NCBI GenBank assembly: GCA_017540585.1
Contig: JAFYAT010000043.1
Coordinates: 1-43,184 of the forward strand
Source: Bacteroidaceae bacterium
GTDB taxonomy: Bacteria > Bacteroidota > Bacteroidia > Bacteroidales > Bacteroidaceae
Direction: 5' to 3'
Length of the DNA stretch: 43,184 nt
Shown: piece after piece, positions 1-5,682 of the stretch
How the letters are laid out: each line of letters starts with the position of its first letter
How positions within the stretch are numbered: the stretch's first letter is position 1
The notes under the pieces: model-generated
Databases searched by the model: none
Told to the model about the DNA's origin: nothing
Seen by the model: the letters and a program-made list of their open reading frames with translations, nothing else
Translations under genes and position numbers: made by a program

Positions 1-30
1 ATCAAGGAGAAATGATTATATTTGCATTGT

Positions 31-190
31 AAAAACACAGTAAACACAGAGCGCACAGAGAAAACAGAGGACTCAGAGAAATTAAGAATTAAGAGTTAAG
101 AACTTAGCGAAGCGGTCTCACTGACCGCAGGGAAGTAATTAAGAATTAGAAAAAACTCCGTGTCCTCCGTGTTCTCTGTGTTGAAAACAT
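31..190. repeat. Word-symmetric intergenic array A (ACAGAG / CTCTGTGT)
   Basis: The left arm (about 31-80) repeats ACACAGAG-like words. The right arm (about 150-187) carries the reverse complements, such as CTCCGTGTTCTCTGTGTT. Between them lie AATTAAGA-type words and, at 112-128, a 6-bp hairpin GCGGTC-tcact-GACCGC. No frame across it looks coding. The right arm runs to within about 30 nt of the DUF4248 start. The function is unknown; the plan matches other arrays in this window. Confidence 0.6.
107..138 (+). repeat. Interspersed 32-nt repeat, copy 1
   Basis: This segment contains GAAGCGGTCTCACTGACCG followed by AGGGAAGTAA. It matches the reverse complement of 22565-22596 at about 30 of 32 positions. 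Its core CGGTC-tcact-GACCG is a perfect small hairpin. Two copies 22 kb apart in opposite orientation indicate a dispersed genomic repeat. Confidence 0.7.
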
Positions 191-219
191 TTTCTCACAA
201 ACTCACAAACACAGACACT

Positions 220-432
220 ATGAAGAAGGAATTTGTATCAAAACAGGATTTGGGAGTGGCATACTTCCCAGACACTGATTTGCGTTATGCACGTCAAAAG
301 CTATGCGAAATCATACATGACGACCAGAAGCTGATGGCTCGTCTGGCGAAAACTGGCTACAGGAAGAAGTCCAAGTACCTAAGTCCTATTCAGTTAGAGC
401 TGATATTTGAGCATTTGGGCAAGCCATTTTGA
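220..432 (+). CDS. DUF4248 domain-containing protein
   Basis: A 70-residue protein starting MKKEFVSKQDLGVAYFPD and containing YARQKLCEII and YLSPIQLELIFEHLG. This fits the small DUF4248 family of Bacteroidales, which is often found near VirE/DUF3987-type genes. I chose the ATG at 220 because homologs begin MKKEF; the frame stays open upstream to 160, but that part reads as low-complexity repeat. No VirE partner is present. Function is unknown; a helix-turn-helix-like fold is plausible but not shown. It stands alone between a word array and a 700-bp gene-free stretch. Confidence 0.7.
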   Translation: MKKEFVSKQDLGVAYFPDTDLRYARQKLCEIIHDDQKLMARLAKTGYRKKSKYLSPIQLELIFEHLGKPF

Positions 433-436
433 AAAG

Positions 437-680
437 TTTGGGGAAATTTTTAGGGAAATTGTGGGGAAAAATCCTTCTTGCAAGGTATTAAACATCAATA
501 CATTAAAAGCCTTTTTGTACAATTAGGGAAAAAATATTTAAAAAGTCTTTCATACGCGTACGCGTATATAGAGTTTTTAAAGAAAATTTCCCTTTTTTTG
601 GAAAACAGCACCTATCCATCGGAATTACACAATGTTAACAAGATGAGAATTTCCCTAAATTTCCCTTAAAAAATCCCCAA
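437..680. repeat. Inverted GGGAAA/TTTCCC arms with a central 16-bp palindrome
   Basis: The left arm (437-470) carries GGGGAAATTTTTAGGGAAAT-like words and the right arm (649-680) their complements (ATTTCCCTAAATTTCCC, then ATCCCCAA), with an extra TTTCCC near 587-592. In the middle is the perfect palindrome ATACGCGTACGCGTAT at 552-567. Small frames inside (for example 478-669) look like chance. It directly follows the DUF4248 stop. Confidence 0.6.
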
Positions 681-950
681 TTTTTTACACAACCAAAAAA
701 TAATAGTGGTTTTTCTTGATATGTTGGTATATAAATCATGTGCTTGCGGGAAATTTTGCTAAATATGTACTACATTCCTTTGTCATGCAGGGCAAAGTAT
801 TCGTTTGTGGCGAAGTCGTGGAGTCATTGTTCGACGCCCCAAACCGATATCTGGCTGCTTCATTTTGGCATTTTGCGGTAATATCGGAGAAAATGTAACG
901 TTTCGTGTTGTTTTTGTCAAATATAAGTCTGAAATGTCGCAGATTTTTAT
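681..950. other. Gene-free intergenic stretch
   Basis: Several overlapping frames of 60-70 codons exist here on both strands. They have no recognisable family, signal or start context, and I consider them noise. I see no RNA gene. Possibly this is eroded remnant sequence of a former DUF4248/VirE-type island. Confidence 0.4.
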
Positions 951-958
951 TATCTTTG
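951..958 (+). promoter_or_regulatory. Putative -7 box for the hsd operon (TATCTTTG)
   Basis: TATCTTTG matches the Bacteroidota -7 consensus TAnnTTTG. The -33 region is poor (no clear TTTG 19-20 nt upstream). It would give a leader of about 180 nt to hsdM containing array B. Confidence 0.4.
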
Positions 959-969
959 TACTAAAGTTT

Positions 970-1000
970 TTCAACTTCCGCAAGCTCCAGTTGAAAGGTT
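970..1000 (+). repeat. Interspersed 31-nt repeat (TTCAACTTCCGCAAGCT type), copy 1
   Basis: It starts TTCAACTTCCGCAAGCT and ends TTGAAAGGTT. It matches 12431-12461 at about 28 of 31 positions. The ends (TTCAAC and GTTGAA in copy 2) are partly complementary, giving a weak stem-loop. Confidence 0.65.
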
Positions 1001-1100
1001 ATTTGGTTGTCAGGTTTTAGGTTATCAGGTTAGATACCTGTCGCGGAGAACATTCAAACCTGAAAGCGTAGCGGCCAGATAACCTGAAACCTGAAAAACT
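998..1100. repeat. Word-symmetric array B (CAGGTT / AACCTG)
   Basis: The left arm (998-1041) repeats GGTT and CAGGTT words. The right arm (1055-1100) repeats AACCTGAAA words. Paired, they could form an imperfect hairpin with CGCGGAG and GCGTAGCGGC in the middle. It lies in the presumed leader of hsdM, just before a short ACTTGAGAAACTTGAG direct repeat at about 1111-1126. Confidence 0.55.
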
Positions 1101-1144
1101 AATATTTGGCCACTTGAGAAACTTGAGTAGATAAGAAACATAAT

Positions 1145-1837
1145 ATGGCAAAGAAAGCAAAAGACGTAAAGGAGAAATCTATTGAAGACCGTATCTGGGA
1201 TAGCGCGAATAAACTTCGTGGCAATCTCACCGCATCTGAATATCAGAACGTGGTGCTGGGTCTTGTATTCCTGAAATATATCAGCGACTGTTTTGAGAAA
1301 CGATATAATGAACTCGTAGAGGAGGGTGACGGCTTCGAGGAAGACCGTGACGAATATACGGCTGAGCATGTGTTCTGGGTTCCTCAGGATGCACGATGGA
1401 ATGTCATAGCCAGCAAGGCACACAGTCCTGAGATTGGACAGGTCATCGACCATGCTCTCGAAGAGATAGGCCGTGAGAATCCACGCTTGAAGAAGGTGAT
1501 GCCTAACAACTACTCCCGTCCTGAGATCGACAAGATACGTCTGGGCGAGGTCGTCGAGATATTCGACAATATGGATATGCACGCACAGGGTGAGGGTATT
1601 GACCTCTTCGGTCGTGTGTACGAATACTGCCTGCAGAATTTTGCCGCTGAGACACAGTCGTCAGGAGGTGAGTTCTATACGCCTTCGTGCATTGTCCGTA
1701 CCATAGTGGAGGTTCTGCAACCATTCGAGGGGCGTGTCTATGACCCTGCCTGTGGCTCGGGCGGTATGTTCGTGCAGAGTGCCAAGTTCGTGCAACAACA
1801 TCAAGGCAACCTCCGTAACGTGACCATCTATGGTTAG
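1145..1837 (+). CDS. hsdM: Type I DNA methyltransferase HsdM, N-terminal part (in-frame amber at 1835-1837)
   Basis: HsdM is the adenine methyltransferase subunit of a type I restriction enzyme and works with HsdS. This part (230 residues) has the HsdM N-terminal helical domain (about 10-140, including WDSANKLRGNLTASEYQNVV and FLKYISDCFE) and SAM motif I DPACGSGG near residue 200. The frame then meets TAG in the context IYG-stop-EFNANTWKMA. The family reads IYGQE here, so a single CAG-to-TAG change explains the stop. The same frame continues to 2722. The catalytic NPPF motif lies after the stop, so the truncated product cannot methylate. Full length would be 525 codons, normal for the family. 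Confidence 0.9.
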   Translation: MAKKAKDVKEKSIEDRIWDSANKLRGNLTASEYQNVVLGLVFLKYISDCFEKRYNELVEEGDGFEEDRDEYTAEHVFWVPQDARWNVIASKAHSPEIGQVIDHALEEIGRENPRLKKVMPNNYSRPEIDKIRLGEVVEIFDNMDMHAQGEGIDLFGRVYEYCLQNFAAETQSSGGEFYTPSCIVRTIVEVLQPFEGRVYDPACGSGGMFVQSAKFVQQHQGNLRNVTIYG

Positions 1838-1861
1838 GAGTTTAATGCCAACACGTGGAAG

Positions 1862-2722
1862 ATGGCACACATGAACCTTGCCATCCGTGGATTGGAGGCA
1901 GACCTTGGTGACAGTTGGGGCGACTCTTTCGGTGACGATAAGCACGCCACCAAGAAGTTCGACTTCATTATGGCTAATCCGCCATTCAACATGAAAGACT
2001 GGGGTGCATCCCGACTTGCCGATGATGTGCGCTGGAAATATGGTGTTCCACCAGAGGGCAATGCCAACTACGCATGGATTCAGCACATGGTGCATCATCT
2101 ATCGCCAACAGGCCGTATCGGATTGGTGCTTGCCAACGGTTCTCTTACTACCCAAAGCGGAGGTGAAGGTGATATTCGTCAGCGACTGATAGAGGCAGAC
2201 CTCGTAGAGGGTATTGTTGCCATGCCTAACCAGTTGTTCTACAACGTGTCAATCCCTGTATGCGTGTGGTTCTTCAACCGAAAGAAGAAGAACCCAGGCA
2301 AGGTGCTCTTTGTCGATGCCCGTGAGATGGGCATGATGGTTGACCGCACCCACCGTGAACTCAGCGATGACCTTGTGCGCTATGATTTCGTGAAGAAGGA
2401 AGACAAGCCGTGGGCAAAACTCTCTGCCGAGGAATGTGATGTGCAGCGCATCGCCAAGGCATTCCGCGACTATGAGGCAGGCACACTTGAGGATGTGAAG
2501 GGCTTCTGCAAGGTTGCCACGCTCGAAGATATTGCAGCCCAAGAGTTTGTTCTTACCCCCGGCCGATATGTGGGCATTGCCGACGAGGAAGAGGATGCAG
2601 AGCCATTTGAGGAGAAGATGCAGCGCCTCACCTCAGAACTCGGCGATCTCTTCGCCGAGAGCCATAGGCTTGAGGCAACAATACGTGAGAAACTGGCAGG
2701 TATTGGGTTTGAAGTGAAATGA
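1862..2722 (+). CDS. hsdM: HsdM, C-terminal part after the in-frame amber
   Basis: This is in the same frame as the part ending at 1837, with no intervening stop other than that TAG. It begins at an internal ATG (MAHMNLAIRGLEADLG), carries methyltransferase motif IV in FDFIMANPPFN (about residue 278 of the joined protein) and the conserved GRIGLVLANGSL and EGIVAMPNQLFYN segments. It ends with a helical tail (ALTSELGDLFAESHRLEATI-like) that contacts HsdS in the family. The preceding GGAAG abuts the ATG, so independent initiation looks weak. Its stop overlaps ATG 2719, but the better start of the next gene is 2737. Confidence 0.85.
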   Translation: MAHMNLAIRGLEADLGDSWGDSFGDDKHATKKFDFIMANPPFNMKDWGASRLADDVRWKYGVPPEGNANYAWIQHMVHHLSPTGRIGLVLANGSLTTQSGGEGDIRQRLIEADLVEGIVAMPNQLFYNVSIPVCVWFFNRKKKNPGKVLFVDAREMGMMVDRTHRELSDDLVRYDFVKKEDKPWAKLSAEECDVQRIAKAFRDYEAGTLEDVKGFCKVATLEDIAAQEFVLTPGRYVGIADEEEDAEPFEEKMQRLTSELGDLFAESHRLEATIREKLAGIGFEVK

Positions 2723-3036
2723 TGGGAGGAGTTGAAATGAACACAGAGATACCGAAATATGATGAAAAACTGCTACGAGCTGTAGCCGATATTAAAGAAG
2801 CAATCCTTCAGGGGCAGTATGAGGCTGCAAAAGGAGTTAACCGCATACAATTAGCTGTGTACTTTGCCATAGGCAAGTATATTTCGCAACATACTCGAAA
2901 GGACGTATGGGGTACTGGCGCATTGGAAGCCATCAGCAATCAATTGCGTAGAGAATTACCAGGGCTGAGAGGATATTCGGCAACTCAGATGAAAGAAATG
3001 CGTTTGTTTTATGAGGCATGGATGATGCTTGATGCC

Positions 3037-3062
3037 AATTCGTCGGTCGTAACCGACGAATT
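3037..3062. repeat. Perfect coding palindrome 1 in the DUF1016 gene
   Basis: AATTCGTCGGT-cgta-ACCGACGAATT: 11-bp perfect arms and a 4-nt loop. Read in frame it encodes NSSVVTDEL (AAT TCG ... GAA TTA). Confidence 0.9.
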
Positions 3063-3125
3063 AGAAAAATCGGCAAGTGCAATTGTGAAATACCATCGGA
3101 CCAATTGTCCGTCAAGGCGAACGAT

Positions 3126-3151
3126 AATTCCGCAATTGCAATTGCTGAATT
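3126..3151. repeat. Coding palindrome 2 in the DUF1016 gene
   Basis: AATTCCGCAATTG followed directly by CAATTGCTGAATT: 13-bp arms with one mismatched pair. In the original (pre-frameshift) frame it encodes NSAIAIAEL in the same codon register (AAT TCC ... GAA TTG) as palindrome 1. Confidence 0.85.
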
Positions 3152-3206
3152 GGAAAGTGGCAAGAAGATAGATATATATCATACATTTAAAGAAACTCTT
3201 AGGTGA

Positions 3207-3330
3207 CAGAAAGGATTAAGTGTATGGGACAGAGTGGATTTCTCAAGTTGAAAGAAGGAAATCAACTGGTGACAAATTGTCACCGGTTGAAGATGTCTGT
3301 TCGTAATAACAAAAAAGGAGGATTAAGCGT
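3207..3330 (+). other. Decayed spacer with a duplicated start region
   Basis: AAAGGATTAAGTGTATGG (about 3211-3228) resembles AAAGGAGGATTAAGCGTATGG (about 3315-3333, the start of the next gene). A 38-codon frame from ATG 3224 to 3340 overlaps that gene and looks like remnant coding sequence. In the DUF1016 frame the DNA after TGA 3204 reads QKGLSVWDRVDF, hinting that a longer gene once continued here. A 29-bp palindrome lies inside. Confidence 0.4.
3262..3290. repeat. 29-bp near-perfect palindrome
   Basis: TCAACtGGTGACAA and TTGTCACCgGTTGA are separated by a single A: 14-bp arms with one mismatch. It lies 41 bp before the start of the small membrane protein gene. It could be an operator or cruciform site, or another member of the palindromes seen in the DUF1016 gene. 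Confidence 0.8.
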
Positions 3331-3573
3331 ATGGAACTGATAATAACGATAATAAGTGCTGTTGCTGCTGTAGTCGCAGCAGTATATGCTGTGCGTAATG
3401 ATAAAGCGCACATAAGAAAGAGTATTCGCAAGAAACAAGATAAAATCCATGATTTGGAGTTTCAAAAAGACATCAAATATCATAATACATATCTTGGTGG
3501 AAGCATACCTCCAGAACAAGATAAAATTGATAAGTTAAAACAAGAAATCAAAGATTTGGAGGATAGGCTATGA
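3331..3573 (+). CDS. Small single-pass membrane protein in the hsd locus
   Basis: An 80-residue protein. Residues 3-21 (LIITIISAVAAVVAAVYAV) form one membrane segment. The rest is highly charged and heptad-like (KQDKIHDLEFQK, KIDKLKQEIKDLEDRL), suggesting a cytoplasmic coiled coil. A strong GGAGG at 3317-3321, 9 nt before ATG, supports translation. Its TGA overlaps the hsdS ATG (ATGA at 3570-3573), implying translational coupling. I recognise no named family; a membrane-anchoring or regulatory role for the restriction complex is only a guess. Confidence 0.75.
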   Translation: MELIITIISAVAAVVAAVYAVRNDKAHIRKSIRKKQDKIHDLEFQKDIKYHNTYLGGSIPPEQDKIDKLKQEIKDLEDRL

Positions 3574-4775
3574 GTGAGTGGAAAGAATATAGGCTTGGAG
3601 AGGTTTGTACCGAACTGAGCGATGGATTGCATAAAGCACCAAATTTCAAAAAAAATGGAGACTATATTTTTGTCAATGCCAAGAATATAGTTAATGGTTT
3701 TATCATTGATAATGACCCAACCAAAAAGTCAACGCATGAAGAATATTTGAAATATGCATCCCCTCTTAACGACACTTCAATATTATATTCCATTGATGGC
3801 ACAATAGGCAATATTGCACTTTACAGAGGCGAAAAGTGCATTCTCGGTAAAGGCGCATGTTACATGAATCCAAATCCGCAGATATTAGATAGAATGTTCT
3901 TGTATTATGAACTCCAGTCACCACGCTTCAAATCATATATATACAAAATGTCTACGGGTTCGACGATTAAACATATTTCATTGAAAACTATGCGTGGATA
4001 CGATTTCTCATTCCCATCGTTAGAGAGACAGCGCCGTATCGCTTCTATCCTCTCTTCTCTCGATGATAAAATTGCTGTTAATCGTCGTATCTGTGAGAAT
4101 TTGGAGGCACAGGCTCAGGCACTCTTCAAAAATTGGTTTGTTGACTTCGCTCCTTTCAAAGATGGAAAATTCGTAGAGTCAGAACTCGGAATGATTCCTG
4201 AAGGGTGGAGAGTGGGAAGGCTTAACGAGGTAATGGATATTTTGCCTGGAGGTACCCCAAAGACAAGTAATCCTGAATATTGGGAAAATGGCACTATTCC
4301 ATTCTTTAGTCCGAAAGATGTGAAAGGTGTTTATTGTTTCGATACGGAGAGCTATATTACCCAAGTAGGTCTTGATAATTGTAGCAGCAAACTATATGAA
4401 AAAGATACAATTTTTATAACTTGTAGAGGAACGGTGGGCAAAGTAGTACTTGCTGCTTCTCCAATGGCTATGAATCAGTCAAATTACGCTTTAAGAGGTA
4501 AAGAAGGAATCTCTCAATATTATTTGTATTATGTAATAGTTTCTCTGGTTAGTCAGCTAAAAAAATTAGCCAATGGTTCAACATTTGCAGCTATCACAAC
4601 AAGAGATTTTTCTGTCAAAATAGCGACGCCTCCACTGAATGAAATAGAAAAGTTTCATTGTATTTGCGAGTCTTTATTTGAGCAGATTTATACTATGGGC
4701 TTAGAAAATCTCCGTCTTGCCGCCCTTCGTGACACACTTCTTCCGAAACTAATGTCAGGAGAGATGAAGGTATAG
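3570..4775 (+). CDS. hsdS: Type I restriction-modification specificity subunit HsdS
   Basis: HsdS sets the DNA target for the HsdM/HsdR complex. The 401-residue protein has the usual two-fold layout: TRD1 (about 1-150, starting MSEWKEYRLGEVC), a central conserved helix (ERQRRIASILSSLDDKIAVN, about 150-170, then LEAQAQALFKNWFVDF), TRD2 (about 205-370, from MIPEGWRVGRLNEVMD) and the C-terminal conserved helix (LRDTLLPKLMSGEM). Both halves are complete, so it should recognise a bipartite site. It ends in TAG, which shows TAG acts as a real stop next to the hsd genes. GGAGG at 3556-3560 precedes the start. No second hsdS or invertase is nearby, so shufflon-type variation is not indicated. Confidence 0.95.
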   Translation: MSEWKEYRLGEVCTELSDGLHKAPNFKKNGDYIFVNAKNIVNGFIIDNDPTKKSTHEEYLKYASPLNDTSILYSIDGTIGNIALYRGEKCILGKGACYMNPNPQILDRMFLYYELQSPRFKSYIYKMSTGSTIKHISLKTMRGYDFSFPSLERQRRIASILSSLDDKIAVNRRICENLEAQAQALFKNWFVDFAPFKDGKFVESELGMIPEGWRVGRLNEVMDILPGGTPKTSNPEYWENGTIPFFSPKDVKGVYCFDTESYITQVGLDNCSSKLYEKDTIFITCRGTVGKVVLAASPMAMNQSNYALRGKEGISQYYLYYVIVSLVSQLKKLANGSTFAAITTRDFSVKIATPPLNEIEKFHCICESLFEQIYTMGLENLRLAALRDTLLPKLMSGEMKV

Positions 4776-4850
4776 GACTTGAGAAGACTGAGAGGAATCA
4801 AATAGGACTTGAGGGAATTTAAGAGGATATGAGAGGATTATATTAACAAT
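4776..4850. repeat. Word array C (GGACTTGAGAGGA type), upstream arm of FHB1
   Basis: Degenerate purine-rich words (GACTTGAG, GAGAGGA, TTAAGAGGA) begin immediately after the hsdS stop and run to about 14 nt before the four-helix-bundle gene. The reverse complements (TCCTCT, CAAGTCCTCT) appear in the array after the gene. Confidence 0.6.
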
Positions 4851-4863
4851 AAAATAACAGACT

Positions 4864-5517
4864 ATGAATAATATAGAGCGGGTATTGCTTGAAGGAGCAA
4901 ACTGGAAGGAACTACGGTTCTATCAGAAGTCGGAGGCGCTGTATCAGATGACATTCGTTTTCTGCGAGCGTTTTCTGCCTAAGCATGGTGACCGCACGGT
5001 TGACCAGATGGTGCAGGCAGCACGTTCGGGCAAGCAGAACATCATAGAAGGCTCGGAAGATGGCAAGACATCTACGGAGATGGAACTGAAACTGCTCAAT
5101 GTGGCTCGCTCGAGTATTCATGAACTGAGGGAAGACTTCAAGGACTATCTGCTGTCGCGCAAGTTGACGCTATGGAACCAGCAACATTCCCGTTATCAGG
5201 GTATGCACGATTTCACGAAAGCTCACAACAGGCTTGCGGACTATGAACCTTTCTTCCTGAAATGGAGCGACGAGGAGATGGCAAACATCGGCTATACCTT
5301 GTGCTGTCAGATTGACGTAATGATGAACGGCTATCTGGCGACTCTCGAAGACCGTTTCCGTAAGGAGGGTGGCATGAAGGAGCGCATGTATCGTGTGCGC
5401 ACTGGCTACAGGGCAGAGCAGGACCGCAAGATGGCAGATATGGAAGCCACCATAAAGTGGCAGGAACAAAGAATAAAAGAACTCGAAGCGGAAGTGGAGA
5501 GGATGAAGAGGAGATAG
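4864..5517 (+). CDS. Four-helix-bundle protein with suffix domain (FHB1)
   Basis: A 217-residue protein. Residues 15-100 (LRFYQKSEALYQMTFVFCER, VQAARSGKQNIIEGSE, LKLLNVARSSIHELREDF) match the S23/IVP-like four-helix bundle, which is related to Avd of diversity-generating retroelements. It continues with the longer suffix type (about 100-165) and ends in a coiled coil (KWQEQRIKELEAEVERMKRR). The family is basic and may bind nucleic acid; the cellular role is unknown. It separates hsdS from hsdR and is enclosed by purine and pyrimidine word arrays. The downstream array begins inside its last codons (AGAGGA from 5498), so the array helps encode the C-terminus. No Shine-Dalgarno is seen. Confidence 0.85.
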   Translation: MNNIERVLLEGANWKELRFYQKSEALYQMTFVFCERFLPKHGDRTVDQMVQAARSGKQNIIEGSEDGKTSTEMELKLLNVARSSIHELREDFKDYLLSRKLTLWNQQHSRYQGMHDFTKAHNRLADYEPFFLKWSDEEMANIGYTLCCQIDVMMNGYLATLEDRFRKEGGMKERMYRVRTGYRAEQDRKMADMEATIKWQEQRIKELEAEVERMKRR

Positions 5518-5665
5518 GAAGAGGAAGCGAGAGGAAGAGGACACAAGAGGACACAAGAGGAATCCTCTGAAATCCTATCAAGTCCTCTAAGGTCCTCTCT
5601 GGTCCTCGGGAGTCCTCAGAGGTCATCTCCAGTCCTCTAAGTTCCTCTCCCCTCCTCTAAAAAAA
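5498..5665. repeat. Word array D (AGAGGA then TCCTCT), downstream arm of FHB1
   Basis: At least five AGAGGA words between 5520 and 5565 are followed by at least six TCCTCT words up to about 5660, so the array folds on itself and also complements array C. It overlaps the 3' end of the FHB1 gene and its TAG stop, and ends about 20 nt before hsdR. Confidence 0.65.
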
Positions 5666-5682
5666 CTAAACAATATACAGCT

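Larger units (their letters stand above)
2737..3171 (+). pseudogene. DUF1016 N-terminal domain protein, frameshifted
   Basis: Residues 1-105 (from MNTEIPKYDEKLL to MKEMRLFYEAW) match the DUF1016 N-terminal domain (YhcG-type), which occurs beside type I hsd genes. ATG 2737 is chosen because GGGAGGAG lies 5 nt upstream; 2719 is an alternative. After SASAIV the zero frame becomes VKYHRTNCPSRR. In the frame shifted by one nucleotide the protein continues EIPSDQLSVKANDNSAIAIA and then HTFKETLR, stopping at TGA 3204-3206. One lost base near 3086-3088 explains this. The usual C-terminal PD-(D/E)XK domain is absent. Two coding palindromes (3037-3062 and 3126-3151) sit in the linker. Confidence 0.75.

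Noticed and set aside
478-1020. Several 60-70 codon frames on both strands in the DUF4248-hsdM gap
   Set aside because: Repetitive, AT-rich, no start context, no motif; 478-669 mainly translates the array arms and palindrome.
1025-1582. Minus-strand frame of 185 codons over the start of hsdM
   Set aside because: It is antisense to a clear HsdM domain and has no family features; a shadow of the coding strand.
3086-3090. Programmed ribosomal frameshift in the DUF1016 gene
   Set aside because: No slippery heptamer (X XXY YYZ) or downstream pseudoknot directly at the shift point; a simple deletion is more likely.
3570-4775. Phase-variable hsdS shufflon
   Set aside because: Only one hsdS, no recombinase gene and no inverted TRD copies in the window.
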